Shown piece by piece: positions 1 through 8,581 of a DNA stretch of 64,000 bases. A program made the translations under genes and the position numbers. Positions within the stretch are counted from its first letter, which is position 1. Each line of letters opens with the position of its first letter. Source of the stretch: Allobogoriella alba (GTDB taxonomy: Bacteria > Actinomycetota > Actinomycetes > Actinomycetales > Actinomycetaceae); contig NZ_JBHTCQ010000001.1 of assembly GCF_042665525.1 (NCBI RefSeq), positions 372,001 to 436,000 on the forward strand. Reading direction: 5' to 3'. A model generated the notes under the pieces. The model saw only the letters and a program-made list of their open reading frames with translations, made no database searches and had not been told where the DNA came from.

Positions 1-930
1 CACGTCCTGGGGAAGCGGGCCCTTCAGCAACGACTCGAGGTTGGCGGCGAGATGCTCGGTGCGGCCACCACCCACCAGCACCGCACCGGCTCCGGGCTGG
101 CTGACGAGCCACCGCAACGCCAGCTCCGGCATGGAGAGCCCGGCGTCCGCGGCCACCGTGGCAAGCTCGGAGACCGCTGCGAGGAGCTCGGGCGTCCAAT
201 AGCGCTTCTTGTACATCTCGGCGAGGCTGGAGGCCGAGAAGCGGCTGGGCGTACTGCCGTCGCGGGGCACCTGGGCGAGAAGACCGCCTGCCAGCGGGTT
301 GTAGCACAGCGTGAGCAGCCCGTACGTCTCCGCGAACTCGACCCACTCGTCCTCGACCCGGCGGGCCAGGAGGTTGTAGACGTTCTGACTGACGACGGGA
401 GCGGGACCGCCGAGCTCGTTGGCGGTCCGGATGATCTCGAGGGTCTGCCAGGAGGAATAGTTGGAGACCCCGAGTGCCCGGATCTTGCCCGCTTCATGGA
501 GACCGGCGATCGTCTCGACGGTCTCGGCGACCGGCGTGCTGCGGTCCGGCTGATGCAGGTAGAACAGGTCGATGCGCTCCACGCCGAGGCGCCGCAGCGA
601 CCCCTCGACGCTGGCGGTGAGGCCGGCTCTGGACAGTGGCGCGTGGTCGCCCGCGTCCGGGTGCGGCATGCCCGCCTTCGTCGCCAGCACGATCTCCTCA
701 CGGTGCCGCTGCACGAACGGAGCGATCAGGGACTCGGTCGTACCGCGGCCGTAGCCGTTCGCGCAGTCGATCCCGGTGATGCCCGCTTCGATAGCCGCCT
801 CGAACATCGCTTCGGACGCGGCGGCGTCCACGGTGTCGCCCATGGACATCGTGCCCAGCACGATCCGCGTGAGCGGCGTCGCGACGCCGGCGAGGGTCAC
901 GGACGGGATCTTGGCCCGAGTCGTACTCAT
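1..930 (-). CDS. Aldo/keto reductase, cut by window edge
   Basis: NADPH-dependent carbonyl reductase of the aldo/keto reductase superfamily. The frame opens at the ATG at 930 and stays open to base 1, giving about 310 residues, so only the last few residues are missing. The catalytic tetrad is visible: Asp55 and Tyr60 in IDCANGYG, Lys85 in LATKAG and His126 in FYLHQPD. The C-terminal half keeps the GVSNYSSWQ strand and the late VGGGRTEHL nucleotide-binding segment. The start overlaps the stop of the upstream aldolase gene (ATGA), so the two are translationally coupled. Position suggests it reduces an aldehyde or keto intermediate of the sugar-acid pathway encoded here; the substrate cannot be read from sequence. 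Confidence 0.9.
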   Translation of the reverse strand, partial: MSTTRAKIPSVTLAGVATPLTRIVLGTMSMGDTVDAAASEAMFEAAIEAGITGIDCANGYGRGTTESLIAPFVQRHREEIVLATKAGMPHPDAGDHAPLSRAGLTASVEGSLRRLGVERIDLFYLHQPDRSTPVAETVETIAGLHEAGKIRALGVSNYSSWQTLEIIRTANELGGPAPVVSQNVYNLLARRVEDEWVEFAETYGLLTLCYNPLAGGLLAQVPRDGSTPSRFSASSLAEMYKKRYWTPELLAAVSELATVAADAGLSMPELALRWLVSQPGAGAVLVGGGRTEHLAANLESLLKGPLPQDV

Positions 931-1826
931 CGCAACCCCCGGGCGTGGTCCGCGGCAACGGTGGCGTCGATGTCGGCGAGCGCCTGCTCACCGAGGTGGT
1001 TGAACGGGGCGCGGCACGGGCCCACCGGTTCGCCGGCAGCGTTGGTGGCGGCTTTGACGACGGTGTTGGGGTTGCCGTGGCGAAAGAGGTCGCGCACGGC
1101 GCGGATGCTGGCCTGCGCGGACCGCGCAGCATCCAGGTCCCCCGCCCGCCACTGCTCGTAGATCTCCACCATGGTGTGCGGGTAGATGTTCGCGATGGCG
1201 GTGATGCCGCCGGCTCCGCCGGCCTGCAAGGTCGACAGGATCAACGAGTCGGTGCCCGAGAGGACGGCGAATGCGTCACGGTCGGTGACGTCGAGGTACT
1301 GCAGGATGGTGTCGAAGTTCCCCGAGGAGTCCTTGATGCCGACGATGTTCTCGATCGTGGCGAGCCTGGCCACGGTCGACGGGTTCAGGTTCGCGTTCGT
1401 TCGTGCGGGGATGTTGTAGAGCAGGATCGGCACGTCGACGCTGTCCGCGACCGCGGCGAAGTGCCGGTAGAGCTCCTCCTGTGACGCGGCGGCGAAGTAC
1501 GGCGTGATCACGGACAGCACGTCCGCGCCAGCGGTGACGAGCCGACGCGCGAGGGTGATGGTGTCCCGCGTGCCGACAGTCCCCGCGCCCGCGTAGACGG
1601 GGACGCGTCCGTCCGCCGCCTCCCGGACGGCTTCGAGGACGGCCACCCGCTCGTCCGCGGTCAGCTGGAAGAACTCTCCGTTCGTCCCCAGGCAGAAGAC
1701 CCCGTGAGCGCCGGCGTCGATCGCGCGCCCGGTGTGGCGCTTCATCTGCTCGAGGTTCAGCGACTCGTCGTCGTGGAACGGCGTTACCAGTGCGGGAATG
1801 ATGCCTCGGATCGGAGTGCTCTCCAT
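927..1826 (-). CDS. DapA/NanA-family class I aldolase
   Basis: 299-residue TIM-barrel enzyme of the dihydrodipicolinate synthase / N-acetylneuraminate lyase family, which forms or cleaves C-C bonds through a Schiff base to pyruvate or another keto acid. Visible are the carboxylate-binding loop GTNGE (47-51; GTTGE in true DapA), the YNIP motif with Tyr137, Arg142 in the following ARTN, and Schiff-base Lys165 in GIKDSSG. Between a deoR regulator and an aldo/keto reductase, and near a sialidase-like gene and sugar-acid enzymes, it is more likely a catabolic aldolase for a 2-keto-3-deoxy sugar acid than the lysine enzyme. A purine-rich site precedes the ATG. Substrate is inference. Confidence 0.88.
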   Translation of the reverse strand: MESTPIRGIIPALVTPFHDDESLNLEQMKRHTGRAIDAGAHGVFCLGTNGEFFQLTADERVAVLEAVREAADGRVPVYAGAGTVGTRDTITLARRLVTAGADVLSVITPYFAAASQEELYRHFAAVADSVDVPILLYNIPARTNANLNPSTVARLATIENIVGIKDSSGNFDTILQYLDVTDRDAFAVLSGTDSLILSTLQAGGAGGITAIANIYPHTMVEIYEQWRAGDLDAARSAQASIRAVRDLFRHGNPNTVVKAATNAAGEPVGPCRAPFNHLGEQALADIDATVAADHARGLR

Positions 1827-1876
1827 GGGTCCCTTTCGGTTCTCGAGCTCGTGGGCGACGAAGGCCCGGGAAGGTG

Positions 1877-2635
1877 CTACTCAGCCACGACGGTGGCGAT
1901 GCCGCGGCGGTGGAAAGGCTCGAGCTGCTCCGCGGTCGCTCCCGCGTCCGTGACGAGAGTCCACTCCCCCGGCAGGTGCACCCAGGCGTTGAACGGCGTC
2001 GCGCCGAGCTTGGCCGCGTGGGCCAGGACGAAGACCCGGGCGCCGGCACGGGCCATCAGCTCCTTGAGCCTCGTCTGGGCGGGCGCGGCCTCGCAGATGC
2101 CGCGCTCCGCCGTCACCGCGTCGGCGCCGAGGAAGGCGCGATCGAACGACCAGCGGTCGAGCGCCGCCTCGGTGAGCGGGCCGACGAAGCTCTGGGAGAC
2201 CTCGCGGTACTCGCCGCCCAGCAGGATGCGGTCCACCCGGGGATCGAGCTCGAAGAACGGCGTCAGGCCGCTGGTCACCACGGTGAGGGGGGACACGCCA
2301 TGGAGGTGCGCCGCGACCCGCGCGGTCGTCGTCCCGGCGTCCAGGAGGACGGTCTGTCCCGGTTCGACCTGTCCGGCAGCCCATCGGCCGATCGCGTCCT
2401 TGGCATCGTGGCTCTCGGCCGCCCGCTCCTGGAGGCTCGCCTCGTGGTGCGGTGAACGGACGGCGATCACGCCGCCGTAGGTTCGAGCGAGCTGGTTCGA
2501 CTTGTCGAGCGTGGCCAGGTCCCGCCGGATCGTCGACTGGGTGACTCCGAACACCTCGGCGAGGTGTTCGACGCTGGCCAGTCCGTTGGCCCGGGCCATC
2601 CGTACGATCTCCTCGCGCCGTTGGGGTGCCCTCAT
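1877..2635 (-). CDS. DeoR-family transcriptional repressor
   Basis: 252-residue sugar-metabolism repressor. The N-terminus has the DeoR winged helix: RREEI at the start, then VFGVTQSTIRRDLATLD as recognition helix. The C-terminal DeoRC sensor domain (about 75-235) binds phosphorylated sugars in this family and shows LLDAGTTT and LLGGEY. The open frame begins 22 codons earlier, but the ATG at 2635 is preferred because GGAGGAG lies about 6 bases before it and the family starts at this helix. A three-half-site operator-like element lies about 50 bp upstream, with a near copy in the divergent promoter at 5.5 kb. It probably represses its own operon and both flanking transcripts until a sugar-phosphate inducer appears. 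Confidence 0.92.
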   Translation of the reverse strand: MRAPQRREEIVRMARANGLASVEHLAEVFGVTQSTIRRDLATLDKSNQLARTYGGVIAVRSPHHEASLQERAAESHDAKDAIGRWAAGQVEPGQTVLLDAGTTTARVAAHLHGVSPLTVVTSGLTPFFELDPRVDRILLGGEYREVSQSFVGPLTEAALDRWSFDRAFLGADAVTAERGICEAAPAQTRLKELMARAGARVFVLAHAAKLGATPFNAWVHLPGEWTLVTDAGATAEQLEPFHRRGIATVVAE

Positions 2636-2685
2636 GCGGCTCTCCTCCGAGGCGGTATCTCTGGTGGGCTCTCTCGGCAGCGTAA

Positions 2686-2712
2686 CGCGCGAAACGCGCA
2701 ACTCGATGCGCG
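2686..2712 (-). promoter_or_regulatory. Putative DeoR operator (three half-sites)
   Basis: On the minus strand the element reads GCGCA, 6 bases, TGCGCG, TTT, CGCGCG. The last two half-sites form a palindrome centred on TTT. It lies 51 bp upstream of the deoR ATG. The same arrangement with the same spacing recurs at 5521-5547. Function is inferred from position and recurrence. Confidence 0.65.
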
Positions 2713-2732
2713 GGAGCTGAGGGCACCGGCCG

Positions 2733-4151
2733 TCACACCGGGAAGAGCACGAGGGCGCCCGCGCATAGGACCACGATCCGAACGAGGTACATGGGGATGG
2801 TGAACTTCCAGAACTCCGTCAGCTTGTACTTGCCCATCCCGAAGATCATCGCGGGCATGCCGTCGATGGGCATGTAGTGCCCGTTCCAACCGGCTACGGC
2901 AACAGCACATGCGGCGGCCACGGGGTTGAGTCCGAGGCTCATGAACGTGGCGATGGCGATCGGGGCGAAGATCGCCACCGAGCCCAGGTTGGAGCCCGTG
3001 AAGGCGGCAGCGGTGCTGGTGAGCAGGGCGAACACCAAAATGAGCACGAACGGTGAGACGGACGTGCCCACCAGGTCTGCCACGGAGTTGCCGACCAGCG
3101 GGGTGAGGCCGGAGTTGGCGAGGGCATCGGCCACGCCGATCACGCCGGCCATCATGAGGATGACGGGCGCGAACAGATTCTCGCGGAACTCCTTGAAGTC
3201 GACCATGCGGATGAAGAGCAGGAGGAATGCCCCCAGTCCAGGAACGACATAAGCCAGTTCGCCCAGCACGTTCAGCAGCATCATGGCGACGACGCTCACG
3301 ACGAACACGCCGCCGGTGATGTACTCCTTCCAGGTGGGCAGCTCCGCCTCATCGGCCTCGCGCACCGCGACCATCGTGCTCGTCCCGCTCGTCGAGGGAG
3401 CGTCCGACCTGGGCTCGTCGGCATCAGGCGGGTTCACGGGCCGGGTGCCACCTGCGGACGCCCCTGACCCACCAGCCGGTCCCGCTGACTCGACCGCCGA
3501 ATCAGCCCCCGACTCGGCCCCCGACTCGGCGATGGGGTGGTCCGGCAGGAGTCGGTACGCCACGAGCGACCAGGCCAGGAAGCCGGCGCTGACGACCAGG
3601 TTGACCAGGGCGAAGGTGACCATCGAGACACCTTGCGTGTAGCCGGCGGTCTCGAGCGCCGTGACCATGACGCCGTAGATCAGCGCCACGTTGACGGGAG
3701 CGAGCGGATGGTTGGTCGCGAACCCCAGCGGCATCATGAGCTTCGATGTCGGGAGCTTCTTGGTGTAGGGGATGGTGGACACCAGGGCGATGATCAGCAC
3801 GTAGTAGCCCGTCGCGCCGGTGCCCGCGAGGCTGGCCCCGAGCATGACGACCACGATCAGCAGGGCGTAGCTCTTGTAGCCGCCCTTCTCCACGAGCTCG
3901 CCCATGGCTTTCCTCACCCGGCTGATGAGTCGTGTCTTCTGCATGGCCGCGAGCGGGACCATGAAGAACGCGATCATGAGGACGTTCGCGTTGACGAAGC
4001 CCGCGAAAGCCTCGGGAACGGTCGCAACGCCGACCACCACAAGGAGCAGGCAGGCCAGCAGCGGCGGCGCTCCGAACGGAAGCGCGTCCGTCATGATCAG
4101 GACGATCATGACGACCAGCACCCCGAGCGCCAGAACCATCTCCAACGTCAT
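2733..4151 (-). CDS. SLC13-type (DASS-like) permease
   Basis: Integral membrane transporter of 472 residues with roughly a dozen hydrophobic segments in two halves, separated by a long polar cytoplasmic loop (about residues 205-270) rich in Ser, Gly, Ala and Pro. Composition and two-half layout resemble the divalent anion/Na+ symporter superfamily: TGATGYY in the first half and TGSNLGSVAIF in the second look like the paired re-entrant loop motifs. It lies between the sialidase-like gene and deoR on the same strand and is the obvious uptake system for the acidic compound degraded by the locus. A GTG at 4166 is an alternative start; the ATG at 4151 is used because hydrophobic sequence starts directly after it. 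Substrate unknown. Confidence 0.8.
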   Translation of the reverse strand: MTLEMVLALGVLVVMIVLIMTDALPFGAPPLLACLLLVVVGVATVPEAFAGFVNANVLMIAFFMVPLAAMQKTRLISRVRKAMGELVEKGGYKSYALLIVVVMLGASLAGTGATGYYVLIIALVSTIPYTKKLPTSKLMMPLGFATNHPLAPVNVALIYGVMVTALETAGYTQGVSMVTFALVNLVVSAGFLAWSLVAYRLLPDHPIAESGAESGADSAVESAGPAGGSGASAGGTRPVNPPDADEPRSDAPSTSGTSTMVAVREADEAELPTWKEYITGGVFVVSVVAMMLLNVLGELAYVVPGLGAFLLLFIRMVDFKEFRENLFAPVILMMAGVIGVADALANSGLTPLVGNSVADLVGTSVSPFVLILVFALLTSTAAAFTGSNLGSVAIFAPIAIATFMSLGLNPVAAACAVAVAGWNGHYMPIDGMPAMIFGMGKYKLTEFWKFTIPMYLVRIVVLCAGALVLFPV

Positions 4152-4233
4152 CTGAAGGTCACACACCTTTCACGTCGTGCTGCTGACATCTGCGTCGATG
4201 CAGCTTCAGCGGAGGGCTCGATCGCCCGCGGTG

Positions 4234-5463
4234 CTACAGGTCTTCGCCCCGATCGGGACCGGCGGAGATGGGCCGTTCGGCCCTGATGCGCGCCATCGTG
4301 TCGGCGTCCAGGTGCACGTGCTTGATCGTCTTGCGATGCCACGTGTAGGCCACGTGGACGCCACCGTCGGGCTCGTGGATGATCGAGGGGTACGACAGCT
4401 CGCGGTTGAGCCCGTCGCGACTGTTGTTCGACATGCAGTAGCCGTCGCCGTTCTCGATGTCGTATGAGATCGGCCAGGTGCGCCCGTCGTTCTCCGAGAG
4501 CGACAGTGTCATCGGTGCGCGCGGGGAACCCCAGAAGGCGGTGCGTGTCCCGCCGTCGATCGTCGGTTCGGCGAGCACCGGGCCGCCGGTGTCCTTGACG
4601 CCTTCGTCGTCGATCTCGTCGTACAGGGAAACCCTCCGGGCGGTCGCGTCGGCCTGGCTGGCATAGTTCATGACCATCGCCATCCGGGCGTCGCCGAGCG
4701 CGCGGGCCTGGATGGAGGAGTTGTTGTTCGGCAGCGCCGTCGGCCGGCACGGCGTCCAGGTCAGTCCACCGTCGGTGGACTCCGACTCGTAGACGTGGTC
4801 GGCCCACCGCGAGCGGAAGCAGGCCCACAGCGTGCCGTCAGAACGCGGAACGATGTTCATGTGGACGCAACCTTCCGAGCTGGGGACCGGGCTCTCTGTC
4901 CACGTCTCGCCCTTGTCGTCGGAGTACCAGACCGACGCGGTGTCGTGGTTGCCGACCCACTTCTCGCCGGGCACGGCTACGCAGTTGAAGGTCGGCAGCA
5001 GGATGCGGCCGGTGCTCAGCGCCAACGGCACCTGGCGGACGAACACGCCGGTCGGGGCGTCGGCGCCGAGGAGTGCGGTCGGCTCCTCCCACGTTCGGCC
5101 GCCGTCGTGCGAGACGCGGCGGCGCACCTCCGCGGTGTCCTGGTTGCCGGCGATCTGGGCGGTATAGAGCAGCCAGACGTCGCCCTCGGGAGTGACGAAG
5201 AGGATGGGGTTCTGCTCGGAACGGCCCGAGTCGAAGCTGAGCTGGACCGGTTCGAGCCAGCGGTCCGCACCGGCGGGAAGCCGGGACAGGTGCACGGAGA
5301 TGTCGGAGACACCCTCCTGGGTCCCGCCGAACCAGACGCAGGCAAGGTCGCCGTCGGGCAGGTAGGCGAGGTTGGCGGCGTGACACTGCGCGGTGGGCGT
5401 GGGGAGGAATGCCTCGGTCCCGCCTTCGGCGCGGGGTCGAAGCAAGCCGTCGAACGTCGTCAA
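4234..5463 (-). CDS. Sialidase-like BNR-repeat protein
   Basis: 409-residue six-bladed propeller protein of the exo-alpha-sialidase superfamily. Asp-box repeats are visible at about 118 (SHDGGRTW), 181 (SDDKGETW) and 229 (STDGGLTW), with a fourth variant SENDGRTW near 316. The frame is open up to 5553, but a TTG at 5463 with GGGAG six bases upstream is preferred, because the longer frame would run through the operator at 5521-5547. No signal peptide is seen, so the protein is probably cytoplasmic and acts on an imported glycoside or unsaturated sugar acid rather than on polymer outside. It heads the minus-strand series towards the permease. True sialidase activity is not established; many such proteins are hydrolases or lyases of other acid sugars. 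Confidence 0.82.
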   Translation of the reverse strand: MTTFDGLLRPRAEGGTEAFLPTPTAQCHAANLAYLPDGDLACVWFGGTQEGVSDISVHLSRLPAGADRWLEPVQLSFDSGRSEQNPILFVTPEGDVWLLYTAQIAGNQDTAEVRRRVSHDGGRTWEEPTALLGADAPTGVFVRQVPLALSTGRILLPTFNCVAVPGEKWVGNHDTASVWYSDDKGETWTESPVPSSEGCVHMNIVPRSDGTLWACFRSRWADHVYESESTDGGLTWTPCRPTALPNNNSSIQARALGDARMAMVMNYASQADATARRVSLYDEIDDEGVKDTGGPVLAEPTIDGGTRTAFWGSPRAPMTLSLSENDGRTWPISYDIENGDGYCMSNNSRDGLNRELSYPSIIHEPDGGVHVAYTWHRKTIKHVHLDADTMARIRAERPISAGPDRGEDL

Positions 5464-5520
5464 GATTGCTCCCAGCTTCGTTGCAAGGGTGTCCAGGTGT
5501 GGCGCAACCCTGGCAGATGC

Positions 5521-5547
5521 TGCGCGCTTCGCGCAAGTCTCTGCGCA
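5521..5547. promoter_or_regulatory. Putative DeoR operator in divergent promoter
   Basis: The plus strand reads TGCGCG CTT CGCGCA, a perfect palindrome, then six bases and TGCGCA. Read on the minus strand this matches the element upstream of deoR at 2686-2712 in half-site order and spacing. It lies 58 bp upstream of the sialidase-like TTG and 64 bp upstream of the DUF1537 kinase ATG, so one repressor bound here could control both directions. Confidence 0.65.
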
Positions 5548-5610
5548 CAACATGCATTAGGCTGGACGCCCAGACGAACCCGACAATCGAAGGAGGGGCA
5601 CGGGAGAACG

Positions 5611-6876
5611 ATGGAGGTGCGGGTGGACGGGCAGCTCTCCGGCGCGGCCTCGAGGACTCCCGTCGTGCTCGCCGACGATCTTTCGGGGGCCGCGGAGGTG
5701 GCTGGGGTCGCGCTGCGCACGGGCTGGACCGCCGCGCAGGTGCGACTCGGCTCCGAGATCCACGCACCTGGTGGCGGGACCTTGACCGTCGCTGATCTCG
5801 ATTCGCGTTACCTCGGCGCGGCCTCCGCACGGGCACGCGTGGAGACCGCGGTGCGCGGGCTACCCGGGCGCGGCGCCCGAGTGGCGAAGAAGATCGACTC
5901 GTTGCTCCGCGGCAATCTCGAGGCCGAACTCGCGCCATTCCTCCGGCACGGAACCACGGTCGTGCTCTGTCCGGCACTTCCCGGGCTCGGTCGCACCGTT
6001 GTGAACGGCGAGCTCCTGCTCGACGGTGTCGCGCTGCACGAGACCCCGGCCTGGTCCGCCGAGCGCCGTCGAGCGCCGCGTAGCGTGCGGGAAGCTCTCG
6101 GTGCACTCCCGTCCCGCGGCGCACCTCTTACGGATGTGCGTTCTGGCGCGCTGCCGACTCTCCTGCGATCGGGCGACCCCTGCGTGGCCGTCTGCGATGC
6201 CGTCGATGACGCGGACCTCAGGCTCATCGCTGACGCGGCACACCAGCACGACGTGGTGCTCGCAGGTTCCGCCGACCTGATCGGCCATCTGCTGTCTCGG
6301 TCTCGGCCGGCATTCGCACCGGCGACCCCCGTCGCGGTGCAACCTCGTCCCGAACCCGCGCATCGTGTGCTCGGCGTCGTCGGTACCGCCGCTCCGATCG
6401 CGGATCGGCAGCTCGCTCACACAGCCGCGACGCCCGGTGTCCTCATCAGGCGCCTGGACCTGAAGGATCTCGTCGCGGGCGACCGGCAATTCCTGGCCCG
6501 CACGTCCTGCGACCTGGCGGCGGCGCTGGTCGAACGCAGCGTCTGCATAGCGGTCGACGCCGGGTTCCGTCCCGGGAGGACCGAGCAGCGCCGCGTCAAG
6601 GAGTCGCTCGCCCAGATCGTCGCGGATGCAGTCGCGCACGACGTCCGCATCGCCCTCTTCCTCACCGGTGGCGAGACCGCGCGTGCGGTCCTCGACCGGC
6701 TGTCGGTGACCACCCTGCCGGTTTACGACGAGGTCCACCACGGCGCCGTGATCGCCGGCACGAGCGCCGGGCGGCTCGTGGCGATCCGCCCGGGCAGCTT
6801 CGGGAACGAAGCATCCATCACCCAGGTCTTCCGAGCGCTCGGGCCAGAGCGCACGATCACGAGAGGAACCGGATGA
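5611..6876 (+). CDS. DUF1537 four-carbon acid sugar kinase
   Basis: 421-residue ATP-dependent kinase of the OtnK/DtnK (DUF1537) family, which phosphorylates tetronates or 3-oxo-tetronates at O4. Family marks in order: VVLADDLSG (18-26), KKIDS with LLRGN (93-102), the CPALPGLGRT segment near 125, GGETA (353-357) in the C-terminal nucleotide-binding domain, and PGSFG (394-398). Length matches the family. The ATG at 5611 is chosen because GGGAG and AGGAGG lie just upstream and the ADDL motif follows at the usual distance. Its stop overlaps the start of the pdxA-like gene (ATGA), the pairing known for D-threonate and D-erythronate degradation. Exact stereochemistry cannot be read. Confidence 0.9.
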   Translation: MEVRVDGQLSGAASRTPVVLADDLSGAAEVAGVALRTGWTAAQVRLGSEIHAPGGGTLTVADLDSRYLGAASARARVETAVRGLPGRGARVAKKIDSLLRGNLEAELAPFLRHGTTVVLCPALPGLGRTVVNGELLLDGVALHETPAWSAERRRAPRSVREALGALPSRGAPLTDVRSGALPTLLRSGDPCVAVCDAVDDADLRLIADAAHQHDVVLAGSADLIGHLLSRSRPAFAPATPVAVQPRPEPAHRVLGVVGTAAPIADRQLAHTAATPGVLIRRLDLKDLVAGDRQFLARTSCDLAAALVERSVCIAVDAGFRPGRTEQRRVKESLAQIVADAVAHDVRIALFLTGGETARAVLDRLSVTTLPVYDEVHHGAVIAGTSAGRLVAIRPGSFGNEASITQVFRALGPERTITRGTG

Positions 6877-7901
6877 CGACGAAGAGCGAGACCGAGGTGG
6901 GAGCGGAGACCCGGCCCATCATCGCGGTGACGATGGGTGATGCGGCAGGCGTGGGCCCCGAGGTGACGGTCGGCGCGCTCGCCGACCCCGCGGTCCTTCG
7001 CCTGTGCCGGCCGCTCGCGGTCGGCGACCGCGCCCGCCTCGAAGAGGCGGCCCGGATACTCGGGCTCGCAGTCGACATCGTCGCCGTGGAAGGTGTCTCC
7101 GACGCGACCTTCGAGGCCGGCCGCATCAATGTCATCGACCTCGGCCTGATCCCGCCGGACCTGCCCTGGGGCGAGCTGTCCGCGCTGGCGGGCGACGCCG
7201 CGTACCAGTACATCAAGGTCGCGTCCGAGCTCTCGATCGCCGGTGCGGTGCAGGGCATCTGCACCGCACCTTTGAACAAGGAGGCGCTCCACCTGGGTGG
7301 TCACGAGTTCCCCGGCCACACCGAACTTCTCGCACACCTCACCGGAACGCCCGAGGTCTCGATGATGCTCAGCTCACCGCAGCTCAAGGTCATCCACGTC
7401 ACGACGCACATCGGACTCATCGACGCCATCGCCAAGATCGACCCGGGCCTTGTCGAACGGACCGTACGCCGCGGGAACGAGGCGCTCGTCCGGGCGGGAA
7501 TCCCCGCACCGCGCATCGGGGTCTGCGCCATCAACCCGCACGCCGGCGAGCACGGCCTGTTCGGGCACGGCGAGGAGGAGGAGAAGATCGTGCCGGCGAT
7601 CGAAGTCCTCCAGGCCGACGGCCTGGACGTCACCGGCCCGCTTCCCGCGGACACGGCGTTCTTCCTCGCCGGTCGCGGCGACTACGACCTCATCGTTGCC
7701 ATGTACCACGACCAGGGGCACGGTCCCATCAAGGTCCTCGGTATCGAGGACGGCGTGAACATCACGGTCGGGCTGCCCGTGATCCGCACCTCCGTGGACC
7801 ACGGCACGGCCTTCGACATCGCGGGCACCGGCAAGGTGCGGACGGGGAGCATGTCCGAAGCCGTTCGGCAGGCGGCCGCACTCGCGTCCGTCAAAGTTTG
7901 A
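6873..7901 (+). CDS. pdxA2: PdxA-family 4-phosphotetronate dehydrogenase
   Basis: 342-residue NAD-dependent, metal-requiring oxidative decarboxylase of the PdxA family. The three metal-binding histidines are in place: His179 (VTTHIGL), His223 (INPHAGE) and His279 (MYHDQGH). The start MGDAAGVGPE matches the family MGDPAGIGPE. Coupled to a DUF1537 kinase and with no other pyridoxine genes nearby, it is best read as PdxA2, oxidising 4-phospho-D-threonate or -erythronate with loss of CO2 to dihydroxyacetone phosphate, rather than the vitamin B6 enzyme. Assignment as PdxA2 is inference from context. Confidence 0.88.
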   Translation: MTTKSETEVGAETRPIIAVTMGDAAGVGPEVTVGALADPAVLRLCRPLAVGDRARLEEAARILGLAVDIVAVEGVSDATFEAGRINVIDLGLIPPDLPWGELSALAGDAAYQYIKVASELSIAGAVQGICTAPLNKEALHLGGHEFPGHTELLAHLTGTPEVSMMLSSPQLKVIHVTTHIGLIDAIAKIDPGLVERTVRRGNEALVRAGIPAPRIGVCAINPHAGEHGLFGHGEEEEKIVPAIEVLQADGLDVTGPLPADTAFFLAGRGDYDLIVAMYHDQGHGPIKVLGIEDGVNITVGLPVIRTSVDHGTAFDIAGTGKVRTGSMSEAVRQAAALASVKV

Positions 7902-7930
7902 GCATGTCCGAAACGCTCCACACAGTGGCG

Positions 7931-8581
7931 TTACCTACCGGATCCCGGCGCAGGTGTGGCAGGAGCGGGCACGATGGGGTCGTTCGGCACGAACTCGATC
8001 GTGAAGGCCTGGCCGAGAGTTGATTCGAGAATCTCTCGCGCCCGCTGCTGGACCTGGGGGTCGACGGACACCTCCGGTCCCCAGATCCGGATCACGTCGT
8101 TCTGACCGGTGATACCGAACCCCAGCGTCTCGATCCCCGCATCCTCGAGCGCCATGACGTACTGGAGGAGGGCCCGCTGTGCTTCCTCGTTCGATCGGGG
8201 CATATGGGTGACCTCGACGGAGATCCCGTCGGCCTCGGCCCGCTGAACGATGGCGCGCGCTTCCTCGCCCAGCGGGCCGCGCCAGAACACCTCCAGGTCA
8301 TGTCGACCGTCGGAACCTCGTCCGCCATCCATGAATCCGGGCTGTTCAGCCATTTCGAGGAAGTAGTCCGCCGCATTCCACCGGCTTCCAGACTCGTCCG
8401 GCGTCAGGCCTCCACCGGCGGCCACGGCGGCCGCGGACAAGCCGACCCCGGCGATCGCTCCGCAGACGACCAGTGAGCCGGAACGCACGAGTCGGCGGCG
8501 TCGGGCACCCCCCTCGGCGGTCCGAATCAGCGCGACCCGAATAGCGTCGGAGCGCCCGGGGGAGAACTCTGTCGGGGTCAT
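7931..8581 (-). CDS. Membrane-anchored partner of the ECF sigma factor
   Basis: 216-residue protein with a basic N-terminal stretch (GGARRRRLVR), one hydrophobic segment at about residues 32-52, and a polar C-terminal domain that would lie outside. Its ATG overlaps the stop of the sigma-factor gene (ATGA), the standard arrangement of sigma/anti-sigma pairs, but no zinc-binding anti-sigma motif (HxxxCxxC) is seen in the short N-terminal part. I recognise no family for the external domain, which ends in a Pro/Ala-rich tail. It may be a diverged anti-sigma factor or a sensor; this rests on gene order only. Confidence 0.7.
   Translation of the reverse strand: MTPTEFSPGRSDAIRVALIRTAEGGARRRRLVRSGSLVVCGAIAGVGLSAAAVAAGGGLTPDESGSRWNAADYFLEMAEQPGFMDGGRGSDGRHDLEVFWRGPLGEEARAIVQRAEADGISVEVTHMPRSNEEAQRALLQYVMALEDAGIETLGFGITGQNDVIRIWGPEVSVDPQVQQRAREILESTLGQAFTIEFVPNDPIVPAPATPAPGSGR

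Noticed and set aside
52..1161. Long open frame on the plus strand over the aldo/keto reductase gene
   Set aside because: Antisense frame typical of high GC; the minus strand has a clear enzyme with all catalytic residues.
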